Positions 43,828-52,600 of a DNA stretch of 64,000 nucleotides are shown one piece after another. Source of the stretch: Terrimonas ferruginea DSM 30193 (lineage in GTDB: Bacteria > Bacteroidota > Bacteroidia > Chitinophagales > Chitinophagaceae); contig NZ_KE384400.1 of NCBI RefSeq assembly GCF_000425585.1, forward strand, positions 299,406 through 363,405. Reading direction: 5' to 3'. Both the position numbers and the translations under genes were made by a program. The stretch's first letter is position 1; every line of letters starts with the position of its first letter. Under the pieces are notes generated by a model. The model made no database searches and was not told the origin of the DNA. It saw nothing but the letters and a program-made list of their open reading frames with translations.

Positions 43828-44580
43828 ATGTCTTTACTCAACAACAAAGTCGCTATTGTTACAGGCGCTGGCTCCGGTATCGGACGAGCTGTAGCGGAAT
43901 CTTACGCCCGCGAGGGGGCAAAAGTCATTGTATCCGATATCAACGAAACGCATGGAGAAGAAACGGTTTCCCTTATTAAAAAAGCAGGTGGAGAAGCCTT
44001 CTTCGTAAAAGCAGACTCTTCGTCGGCGGAGGAAAATAAAAAACTGGTAGATGCCACGGTAACAAAATATGGTCGTCTCGACATAGCCTGCAACAATGCC
44101 GGCATCGGCGGACCTGCAGCGCTTACCGGTGAATACGATATTGCCGGTTGGGACAAAGTGATCGCCATCAACCTCAGTGGCGTATTCTATGGCTGCCGCT
44201 ACCAACTCGAACAAATGGAGAAAAATGGCGGTGGCGTGATCGTGAACATGGCGTCTATCCATGGCACTGTGGCCGCTCCCATGAGCGTGGCCTACACCGC
44301 TGCCAAACACGGAGTGGTAGGACTCACCAAAAACATCGCCGCAGAATACGGACAAAAAAATATCCGGTGTAATGCAGTCGGGCCCGGTTACATCCATACG
44401 CCCCTGCTGGATGATAACCTCAACGAAGAACAAATGAAGGCGGTGGCGGCAAAAGCAACGATGAACCGTTTGGGTAAAGTGGAAGAAATCGCGAACCTGG
44501 TTGTGTTTCTCAGTTCCGATCAATCTTCTTTCACCACCGGTGCTTATTATATCGCGGATGGTGGCTATACAACGATCTGA
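43828..44580 (+). CDS. SDR-family oxidoreductase
   Basis: 250 residues, a classical short-chain dehydrogenase: TGAGSGIGRAVAE (cofactor), DINETH after the second strand (Asp, pointing to NAD(H) preference), NNAGIGG, catalytic Ser in NMASIHG and the YTAAKHG Tyr/Lys pair, and C-terminal YYIADGGYTTI. The substrate is unknown. It stands alone between the AraC gene and the YceI gene. The A-rich region upstream (GAAACAAAAAC and AGCTC) resembles the sequence around the direct repeats at 41558, so the same AraC regulator may control it. Confidence 0.9.
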   Translation: MSLLNNKVAIVTGAGSGIGRAVAESYAREGAKVIVSDINETHGEETVSLIKKAGGEAFFVKADSSSAEENKKLVDATVTKYGRLDIACNNAGIGGPAALTGEYDIAGWDKVIAINLSGVFYGCRYQLEQMEKNGGGVIVNMASIHGTVAAPMSVAYTAAKHGVVGLTKNIAAEYGQKNIRCNAVGPGYIHTPLLDDNLNEEQMKAVAAKATMNRLGKVEEIANLVVFLSSDQSSFTTGAYYIADGGYTTI

Positions 44581-44598
44581 TCTGGCAAAAAGAAAGGA

Positions 44599-44627
44599 AA
44601 ACGCCCCACAATTACAGCGGGGCGTTT
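44599..44627. terminator. Bidirectional terminator between SDR and YceI genes
   Basis: Nine-base stem AAACGCCCC (44599-44607) / GGGGCGTTT (44619-44627) with T-rich bases after it on the plus strand and A-rich bases before it. It serves both convergent genes. Confidence 0.88.
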
Positions 44628-44631
44628 TATT

Positions 44632-45207
44632 TTATTGGGTAAATTCTCCGTCGGCTTTGATTCTTACCACGTTGCTGACCATGGCTTCTCCGAATTTTTC
44701 ACCGACTTTAAAATCGGATCGTTTGAGTGAACCGGTGAGCTGAAAGCCAACGGTTTGTTTTTTCGTCATCGGATTCTCCACCTTGCCTTTGTAAAGCAGA
44801 TCCATCGTTACGGATTTGGTGATGCCGTGCATCGTTAAATCGCCGGAGAGCTTGAATTTGTTCCAGCTCTCCTGTTCGATGCCGGTACTTTTAAAGGTGA
44901 GTGTGGGATATTTTGCCGCGTCGAAAAAATCGGCGCTTTTCAGATGCGTATCCCTTGCTTCAACGCGTGTATCGATAGAAGCCGTTTTAGCACTGAGTTC
45001 AAAAACGGCATCCGAGAAATCCGGTTTTTCCGTATGTACTGTTACGGAAAAATCGTTGAACGTTCCTGTGATGTCGTTAATACCCAGATGGGTAACGGTA
45101 AATTGCAAACCGGAATGTGCAGGGTCATTCTTCCACACTTCTGTTATTACTGTTGTAAAAGCAGTGAGGGTAAAGACTGCTGCCGCTATTAAAAGATACT
45201 TTTTCAT
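44632..45207 (-). CDS. YceI-family periplasmic lipid-binding protein
   Basis: 191 residues with signal peptide (to about 22). The mature part matches YceI proteins: WKNDPAHSGLQFTVTHLGI, GTFNDFSVTV, IDTRVEARDTHLKSADFFDAAKYPTLTF, and MHGITKSVTMDL. The fold is an extended lipocalin that binds polyisoprenoid lipids; the physiological role varies. It is divergent from the HExxH gene and convergent with the SDR gene, and appears to be a single-gene unit. Confidence 0.93.
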   Translation of the reverse strand: MKKYLLIAAAVFTLTAFTTVITEVWKNDPAHSGLQFTVTHLGINDITGTFNDFSVTVHTEKPDFSDAVFELSAKTASIDTRVEARDTHLKSADFFDAAKYPTLTFKSTGIEQESWNKFKLSGDLTMHGITKSVTMDLLYKGKVENPMTKKQTVGFQLTGSLKRSDFKVGEKFGEAMVSNVVRIKADGEFTQ

Positions 45208-45297
45208 ACTGTTAGACTGTTGATGTAGCCTAACAATGCAAAAATGCAGCCACCGGTTAAATACAACAGCATTTTAAACCAATTTATCCGCCAGCCA

Positions 45298-45822
45298 ATG
45301 TATCCTACAACAATCAGGCTCTCCTTCATGATCTTGTATTTCGTCCTTCCGGCCGGTGAATGTCATGCACAGGACACTTTATGGTGGAAAAAAGAAGAGC
45401 GCTTACGTTGGGAAGATTTTCAGGGGTTCCCCGACACAACGGAGGTATTTGAAGCATTGACCTATGCCGGTATTTCTTTTAGTTATTCTTATAGCGGCAA
45501 TTCTTTTACGTTCAAAGCTGCTACCTACTTCAACCGCGCAAAATCATGGCGGCTGCCGATAGCAGACAGTGGCAAGCTGCGCCATGAACAACTACATTTC
45601 GACATCACGGAAATATTTACCCGGCGACTTATGGTACGGTTGGGTCAACTGAAGCCGGAAAAAGCTTCGGTGCAACAAACTATCAGCGCTCTGTTAAAGG
45701 ATGTGCTGGCGGAAAAAGACCGGTTTCAGCACTATTACGACCAGGAAACGCATTATGGCACCAGGCCTGCGGAACAAAAAAAATGGGAAAAAAGAGTGGC
45801 GGACATTTTGCAAACCGATTAA
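45298..45822 (+). CDS. Secreted HExxH protein (DUF922-like, putative metalloprotease)
   Basis: 174 residues from the ATG at 45298, preferred because it gives a signal peptide (MYPTTIRLSFMILYF, cleavage near ECHAQ); an ATG 18 codons upstream is possible. After LRWEDFQGFPDT comes a beta-rich stretch and then RHEQLHFDITE, a genuine HExxH zinc motif with an additional downstream Glu. DUF922-type proteins with this Trp-x-DF-x-G opening and HExxH are thought to be zinc-dependent proteases. Activity has to be regarded as predicted. It is divergent from the YceI gene. Confidence 0.75.
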   Translation: MYPTTIRLSFMILYFVLPAGECHAQDTLWWKKEERLRWEDFQGFPDTTEVFEALTYAGISFSYSYSGNSFTFKAATYFNRAKSWRLPIADSGKLRHEQLHFDITEIFTRRLMVRLGQLKPEKASVQQTISALLKDVLAEKDRFQHYYDQETHYGTRPAEQKKWEKRVADILQTD

Positions 45823-46068
45823 AAGCTAGGAGCCCGATAGATGGCTAACAAAAAATATCACCTGCTTTTACGCCACATTTGTCAATAAAAATGACACTAT
45901 ATTAAAAAAAACAACAATTGGTAAACGGTTTGCATATGTAAACATGTCTCCAATATCCATTGAAAGATTAAACTAAATTTATGTGCCGGCGGATCGCCGC
46001 TGGCTGTTCTGAATCAACTGTGTGCGAACCGTCCAAGTCTGCACATGCTATATACCGGATTACTCCCG

Positions 46069-46665
46069 TTAACCCCGGAATTTGCTGCGAACGCGGCTCA
46101 ACGTTTCCAGCGACATGTTGAGGTAGGAGGCGATGTACTTAAGAGGTACCCGGGTGAGAAGGGAAGGCTGTCGCTCCATCAACCGCTGATAACGTTTAGT
46201 AGCTGAAGAGATGCGTCCCAACAGGGCGCGCTCTTCGGCACCCCGGTAATTATCCTCCAGCAACAAACGTCCGATTTTATTTGCCACCGGAAAATGATCA
46301 TACATGTATTCGATGTGTTCGTAAGCGATGCCACATAGTTCCGTTGCTTCAAGCGTTTGCAGGTATTCAACGGAAGGAAGTGGCAGACCGAATGTATGTC
46401 CCGGCGCTACAATCTCCCATTCTTCATTGATCCATGTCGTTACCTGGCGCAGACCGTCCATGGTGTAACTGCGCACTACCCCTTTTTTGATCAGGTATAA
46501 TGTCCGCTGTTCGCTGCCAGGCCTGCACAACAAGGTTCCTTTTCTTACGCTTAAGGGAAAACTGTGCGTGATGAGGTATTCACGTTCTGCATCACCAAGT
46601 GGTACGATGGTATGCATGAAATCATAAAGCGCGGTATCGCGCGTTATCTTTTTTCTTCTCGGCAT
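46069..46665 (-). CDS. Crp/Fnr-family transcriptional regulator
   Basis: 198 residues from the ATG at 46665; a longer frame to 46695 starts with a TTG. The N-terminal cyclic-nucleotide-binding-like fold (about 20-125) has RKGTLLCRPGSEQRTLYLIKKGVVRSYT but no canonical cAMP-binding Arg cluster. The C-terminal part (about 140-198) is a short helix-turn-helix with LKYIASYLNMSLETLSRVRSKF. Such Bacteroidota members respond to unknown signals. Its 5' region overlaps the heptamer-rich spacer starting at 46760. No target site was recognised. Confidence 0.9.
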   Translation of the reverse strand: MPRRKKITRDTALYDFMHTIVPLGDAEREYLITHSFPLSVRKGTLLCRPGSEQRTLYLIKKGVVRSYTMDGLRQVTTWINEEWEIVAPGHTFGLPLPSVEYLQTLEATELCGIAYEHIEYMYDHFPVANKIGRLLLEDNYRGAEERALLGRISSATKRYQRLMERQPSLLTRVPLKYIASYLNMSLETLSRVRSKFRG

Positions 46666-46759
46666 AGGTGGCTTTGGTTCGAAGGTGGTCCGCAATGATA
46701 AGGCAAATCAGGGTCTTTGGCAAATCGAAGCGCTCATTGTCCGGGTTTTCCCTGGTTTG

Positions 46760-46891
46760 GCAATGGTGAATCGTCAATGGTGAATGGTGAATGGTGAATC
46801 GTGAATGGGTCGCCTTGGGCACACCCTGGTGAATGGCTGTTACCTATTACTTACTACTTATTACTTATTACTTATGCCCGAAGTATCGGGC
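46760..46891. repeat. Heptamer arrays and hairpin upstream of the six-gene cluster
   Basis: Seven T(G/C)AAT(G/C)G-type heptamers run from 46760 to 46808, the first starting with G. Five AC(T/C)TAnn heptamers follow at 46842-46876. A hairpin GCCCGA-AGTA-TCGGGC is at 46876-46891. The two heptamer classes occur together at other loci too. Confidence 0.75.
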
Positions 46892-47201
46892 GGCTGTTTA
46901 CCCTTCCACCGTGTTTTCACCCTGTTTAGAATGTATTTCCACGGTAGGCTGAATCTGTTCATTTTTTCATCTTATTATTGTTATGCAAGCCTTCCGGGCA
47001 TATCCCGTCAACCCGTAACACCCTGGAGACAGTTTTCATTTCGATACAATAGTTGCCATCCCGCTCCCTGGCACTAACCATCTAAGCATTGCACAAAACG
47101 CAGCGCCTGATTACAGACTGCTCCCGCCAGTACGCACATCATTTCATTTGCGCATAAATATTCCTTGCAGCATTAACACCTGCAAGTATACCTGACTAGC
47201 T
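46892..47201. other. Leader region of the six-gene cluster
   Basis: 310 bases without a recognised gene. No exact TAnnTTTG box was found; TATTCCTTG at about 47158 is a weak candidate. The region presumably contains the promoter of the large operon that starts at 47202. An open frame of 90 codons starting before it consists of repeat-derived sequence and is not supported. Confidence 0.45.
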
Positions 47202-48701
47202 ATGATAACTATTAAAAGTAATCCGGTTAAGGAATCGCCACTGAGCGGAAATATTATCTTCTACCAGCACATGATCCCACCACTGTCGTCAAGTTCTTTC
47301 GGCGACACTTCCAACGCCGCGATCAACGGCGCTTATACTTTCACCGTAGACCAGACTGTTTCCAGCACTGATGGGAAAATTCCCGAGACGACCTACCAGA
47401 ATAAACACGACTTTATTGTACAGGCTCCGCGTTTTGCACTGACCGGAAATATTTCTTCCGTATATCCGCCGCATACCAACTCTGGTGAATTCTCCAATGT
47501 ACTGCCACATGTTTGTCTCGATCGTGCCACACTTCCCTGGGAACGGTCAGCACAAAGCGCCTCTAAAGGCCTTCCCGCTGCCGGCTCCGATCAGGCTCCC
47601 TGGCTCGGCCTTTTACTTTTATACGAAACCGATCCCGCAGTTAATATACAGCAGGTCACCCTGCAAGACCTTGCAACACCCGGCGATAACATTTTCTTTC
47701 CGTCTTTCGAATTGGAATACGGCGAAAAATATACCGATAGCTGCATCGCGATCGATATACCTGTTGCGCTTTTTAACCAGATAGCACCCGCCAAAGAAGA
47801 CTTGCCATGGCTGGCACACGTCCGCGAAATTCAGCCCAGCATCCGCCAGTCGGCGCAGTACCTCAATAAACTGAAACAAACTTCTTCGGAGACCGCACCA
47901 CCGATGTTGTCAACGGTAATTTCCAACCGGCTGCCGCAACCGGGTTCACAGAATATCGCCTGCCTGGTTTCGTTCGAAAACTGGGCGGCTTATCTCCCCG
48001 GCAATGATGGTTCACAAAGCCCCTCTTTACCTGCAGGCACCACACACGTGCGGTTAGTACTTTTCAGACAATGGCAGTTTTTTGCCATCAACCGCGAGCA
48101 GACATTCTCCGGTTATTTGATGAACCTGAACAAACAGGATGGGGAATACAGCGGAAGCCTTTTGCAATTGCCGGTAACGGCAGACATATCCGAAGAAGAC
48201 AAGGCCATCAATAATGCCTTCAATATGGGCATGGTGCCGCTGAATCATCACACCCGCCAGGGCGATCAAACGGTTTCGTGGTACAAAGGTCCTTTCCTGC
48301 CTTATCTCCCTTCGGGCAGTATTACCATTCCGGTGAATGGTCCGGACACCTGCACGAATTACAATCCCGATACCGGCATGTTCGATGTATCCTACGCAGC
48401 AGCATGGCAACTCGGCCGCCTGCTTGCGTTGCAGAATGGCCACTTTGCCACAACGCTCTACAATTGGAAGCGTTCCAACACACAAACAGCCATCGCCAAT
48501 TTTGAAGAAGAGATGATCAAAAGAACGCTGAAAGATATTGTCGACAACGAAGAGCCGCCCAAAAGCAATACAACAACTGATGCACCCGACGCACCTGTTC
48601 CCGATCTGCTCCGCCTGATCAATTTCAGCCTGGGAAAAATCCTTTCACAATTCATAAGCAATAAAGACGGTGAAAACTCAACTCAAACTCAACAGCGATA
48701 A
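47202..48701 (+). CDS. Unrecognised protein A of six-gene cluster
   Basis: 499 residues, no signal peptide or membrane helix. Distinct stretches are an N-terminal part with PRFALTGNISSVYPPH, then LPHVCLDRATLPWER and APWLGLLLLYETDP, a middle with VRLVLFRQWQFFAINRE, and a late motif SYAAAWQLGRLLALQNGHF followed by LYNWKR. The C-terminus is hydrophilic. No known domain is recognised. It is the first gene of the operon; its last 32 bases overlap the start of gene B. The Trp/Leu-rich central segments suggest a beta-sandwich or scaffold-like protein rather than an enzyme, which is inference. Confidence 0.7.
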   Translation: MITIKSNPVKESPLSGNIIFYQHMIPPLSSSSFGDTSNAAINGAYTFTVDQTVSSTDGKIPETTYQNKHDFIVQAPRFALTGNISSVYPPHTNSGEFSNVLPHVCLDRATLPWERSAQSASKGLPAAGSDQAPWLGLLLLYETDPAVNIQQVTLQDLATPGDNIFFPSFELEYGEKYTDSCIAIDIPVALFNQIAPAKEDLPWLAHVREIQPSIRQSAQYLNKLKQTSSETAPPMLSTVISNRLPQPGSQNIACLVSFENWAAYLPGNDGSQSPSLPAGTTHVRLVLFRQWQFFAINREQTFSGYLMNLNKQDGEYSGSLLQLPVTADISEEDKAINNAFNMGMVPLNHHTRQGDQTVSWYKGPFLPYLPSGSITIPVNGPDTCTNYNPDTGMFDVSYAAAWQLGRLLALQNGHFATTLYNWKRSNTQTAIANFEEEMIKRTLKDIVDNEEPPKSNTTTDAPDAPVPDLLRLINFSLGKILSQFISNKDGENSTQTQQR

Positions 48702-49632
48702 TCTGCTGCAGGCACTCAGCAATCCGCAGGAACTAAAACGCCTGCGCGATGCCAACCGCCATGTAAATGCACTCGGTACTCCGCTGACGCGGGAAGAAAA
48801 AGATATGGCCGACTGGCTGGGCCGTCTTAAGTTATTGCATGGTGTTCCGTTCAATTACCTTGTACCGGACAACAATATGTTACCAATGGAGTCCATCCGT
48901 CTTTTCTATATGGATTCCATCTGGCTCGACTATCTTGTTGAAGGCGCCCTGAGCCTCGGACGTTCCACTTCGGGCGACAGCGTGCATGACCAGGCTTTCC
49001 TGGGAGAAGTGCATCATTTTTCCCGCTTCGGCGTGAGAGACCAACGCAGCAATGTGCTCGGACATCTAAGTTTCCATTTGAACCACGAAGAGAAACAGCT
49101 ATTGAAAGCAAGCGCCGGTCCCATTTCTCCCACGGAAAAGATCACCGGATTTTTATTGCGCTCCGGCGTTGTGAGTGGATGGGAAGGGTTGCAGGTAGAA
49201 GCTTTTTCCGATGAAGCAGGTAAACAATCCTGCCAGTTATTAAGGCTGGATCATTTGAGTGCGAACGTAATGCTTTGCATTTTTGAAGGCGAGGCGCAAC
49301 ACATCACCATTCATGAATATCCCGAAGTACTGCATTTCGGTGTAAAAATAATGAGCGCCGACAGCTATGTAAAATCACTCCGTTATATCGTTGACCAGGG
49401 CGAGCACAAGGCCGGCACACAAGTAAATGCAGCCATTGCACCGCCAATGGACGTATCGCGTCATCTGCGCACCGGAAGCCGCGTCCTTCGCATGAATGAC
49501 CTGGCCAATGCCATGCATACAGAAGTAAAAGAAAAGATCGGTTACACCGGTTCTTTCAGCGCTGCAGAGTTTGCACTGGAAATGGTGCAGGGCGTACAGG
49601 CCGTCAATTTCAAGATCGATACAACCCCGTAA
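48670..49632 (+). CDS. Unrecognised protein B of six-gene cluster
   Basis: 320 residues. The start is a GTG at 48670 that overlaps gene A by 32 bases, indicating translational coupling; no ATG nearby gives a better N-terminus. A conserved-looking patch is MESIRLFYMDSIWLDYLVEG followed by ALSLGR at about 75-101, with a further motif HIHEYPEVLHFGV-like (ITIHEYPEVLHFG) near 217-229. No signal peptide, no transmembrane helix, no catalytic motif. The family is not known to me. Genes A and B are probably obligate partners because of their overlapping ends. Confidence 0.7.
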   Translation: MKTQLKLNSDNLLQALSNPQELKRLRDANRHVNALGTPLTREEKDMADWLGRLKLLHGVPFNYLVPDNNMLPMESIRLFYMDSIWLDYLVEGALSLGRSTSGDSVHDQAFLGEVHHFSRFGVRDQRSNVLGHLSFHLNHEEKQLLKASAGPISPTEKITGFLLRSGVVSGWEGLQVEAFSDEAGKQSCQLLRLDHLSANVMLCIFEGEAQHITIHEYPEVLHFGVKIMSADSYVKSLRYIVDQGEHKAGTQVNAAIAPPMDVSRHLRTGSRVLRMNDLANAMHTEVKEKIGYTGSFSAAEFALEMVQGVQAVNFKIDTTP

Positions 49633-49638
49633 CCAATC

Positions 49639-52600
49639 ATGAAAAAAAATATTGCAACAACCGGACTGGGACTGATCGTTCCGATGAACATCGAAGCGCT
49701 TTGTGTACACACAGACGCCGGTGCCATTTTCAAGCCAACGCCCTATAATTTCAGCAGGCTGCCGAATGCTTCGAATAAAGACATCCCCAATCTCAGTGAG
49801 CGGGTGATGACCGGCGACGGCCGGGTGTCGTTACCCGTAGGCGTGCATCTCCACTGGGCATTACCCGACGGATTAACGAATGGCGCCACACCCCAGGCAC
49901 CTGAGGCCAGTGTCGCTTTTCCCGATACACCCGACCGCTGGCTGATCACCCGTATTTACACGGACCTTACCGATCCTGCCAAACCGGTAAACCGGCTGAA
50001 GTCATGGGTAATTGAAAGTAACTATGTTTCCACTCAGCAACCCGATCCCAATCGTGAAAGCATTGCCGTGCCGTTCAGAACAGAAGATAATAAGGCAGAA
50101 CAGTTCCGCTTCATGGGCCGTGTTGTCGAATACGAGAAATGGGCAGCTACACAATTATTGCGGCAGCAAAACCCTGATGCACCGGAACTTGAAGCCGCAG
50201 AGTTTGTTGAAGGATTGAGCGCCGTTGGCTACGGTTCACCCGATTTCTCCGCTTCTTATCAAAATTGCAAAAGCATTTTCGGTTTTCATGATACGGAAGC
50301 CGACCTGGATAAATTAGGACAGAACCTTCAGCTTTCTTACCAGATCACAGGCTGGTATCATGATCCTGTGAACGATCCTTTGTGGCAACTACCGTTGCAA
50401 TTTGATCCTGCAGCTTTTGAAGCCCTGCTGAGTAAAGTAACCGATCCCGCCAGCAAAAAGTTATTGACGGAAACTTATACCGTCCGCCAGCCGGATGGTC
50501 CCTATGTAGTCGCGCCTGCTTTATCCCGCGAGAAGAAGGTAGCCCTCGGCGGTATTCTTACGGATGCTGGATTCAGTTTTCTTACCTATGTACTCGATCA
50601 ATGCCGCTGGTCATTGCCTTCCGGCACAAGAGAAAAAGATACGGATGTCACGCACACGATTTTGTCCGGCCTGATCAACAATATCAGGTGGAATAAAAAT
50701 GTGAGCAGCTTCCGCGAAATAAGTGATCAGATGAATATTGCCATCGGCAATACTTCTTCGCAGGCACTAGCCGCATTGATCGGGCAGGTGTCCGGCCTTC
50801 CCGATCCGCACAATATCGAAACGCTGCTCGACGCATTGCAACTGGGAAAACTCAAAGGTGTAGCCAACATAGCCGAACTCAACCGGCTTGAAGACCTCGC
50901 CATCGCATTGCACACCAGCAGTTACAACTCCGGTGAAGGAGGATATATATGGGAAGTAAGAAAAATCGACGATGAACCGGGAAAGACGAATAACCTGCAT
51001 CTGCTTTCCGAAACAATGGGCGAAGACCTCAACAAACTTAATGACCTGCAATCGGCATACGACACGTCAGTTTCAGACATAGAAGCAATGCGTTCGCAGA
51101 TATTCATGGATTGGTACCGGTTTATGCTGATTTTCCGCAGGGGAAACAAAGAACCCGATCATGGCATGGACGCCAGCGATATCGCCACCCTGATCATGGG
51201 TGAAATAGATACCCTCAATCAAAAAAAGAACAACACTTCCACCAAACCGATAGAAGAGCAGGCCAACAAAATCCGCCAGAAACTGCCTGACGGATATGAA
51301 CTGACGACTGCCTCCGCACCTCGTTACTGGCAACCCGCCGAACCTGTTATCTTATTCCAGGGAAAAGACATCAAACCGCCCGAACGTTATGGTGGAGACG
51401 GACGTTTCATGGCCGACAAAACAATGGTATGCCGTCTGTCGCCCCAGCTCATTACTGCGGTAAGCATCCCCGCCAATCTCGTTGGCAATGCAGCGGAACT
51501 AACGTTCAATAAAAGTAACACACCAGGCCTCTCCCAAACCATTCCGCTCGATTACAGCGAACAGATACAGGCACTGTTCACCGAAAGTTTATTATTGAAT
51601 CAACTGACCCTGGCCGCGCTGGCAATAGCCAATGGTGCCACTACTAATTTTACGACGGCTTCCCAACTCATCAAATCCAACCGGCTGGGTTTTGTTACAC
51701 CAACTATTATTGGAAAATTAACCGGAGCGCAGGCAGAACAAATCCGTTCGGTAATCAGCGAGGGAGATGCGGATTTTCTTTTTTCCCTTTATATTCTCCA
51801 AAACGATGAGTATGTGCTGACACCGCCTGAAAAAGACCTGAGCGAAGATCAGCGCAAACGGCTTGTTTATATTTTTATCTCCGTATCTGCCTCATGGGCA
51901 ACACAGCTTGCCTACAGCGGCATCGCGCCTTCAGCCGTCTATTTTGTAGAATGGGATGGTAATCCGTGGCTGCCTTACTCCTTCTCCTGGAATATCACCT
52001 ATTATCCTTTTGCCGATATCCAGCCAGATGGAAAATCGCCGGGCAAGAATTATTCGCCTGATTTCATCCTGGATAATTTCAAACTGGGCGATGTCAGTTA
52101 TGCATTCAAAGGTGAAATGAAAATTCCGGCACAGTATCAATCTTATAAAAATGAGATTTTCATGTCGCCGCATGCCGAGGAAAATTTCCAGGTGCAGATC
52201 CGTAAATTTCTCGATGCGCAGGAAAGTCCGCTGGATGATGACCTGAGAAAAATCCTGGCCGCACTCACCAATTTCCCTCCTGTTCTCTCACAGTCACTGA
52301 ACGGACTCAACAGCGCCATGATCATGCGCAGGGAAGTTATGCAATTGGAGATAAGAGATCCGGCTGCGGTAGCTCCTTATGCAAAGTTCACCAATGTTGA
52401 TGTTAAAGAAGCAGTGGGCCCCATGACGCAGACAGCACCAAGTCCCGGCAATTTTTACAACCCTGTAAGAGCCGGACTGATGTCGATTTCTTCCCTCACA
52501 ATCGTAGATGTATTCGGGCGCAATATCGAGATCAATACACCGGAGAAACTGATCGTCGCCAATAATCTTGCCCACAAAGATCTTCCTGTCAATTTCGTTT

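Noticed and set aside
43834..44523. A 229-codon minus-strand open frame opposite the SDR gene.
   Set aside because: Fully within a canonical SDR gene with intact motifs on the other strand.
45823..46068. AT-rich spacer searched for a small gene, tRNA or riboswitch.
   Set aside because: Only a weak GGCG/CGCC hairpin was seen near 45990; nothing supports a feature.
46805..47077. A 90-codon open frame in the leader of the giant-protein cluster.
   Set aside because: Its first third translates heptamer repeats (LLTTYYLLL) and the rest has no recognisable character.
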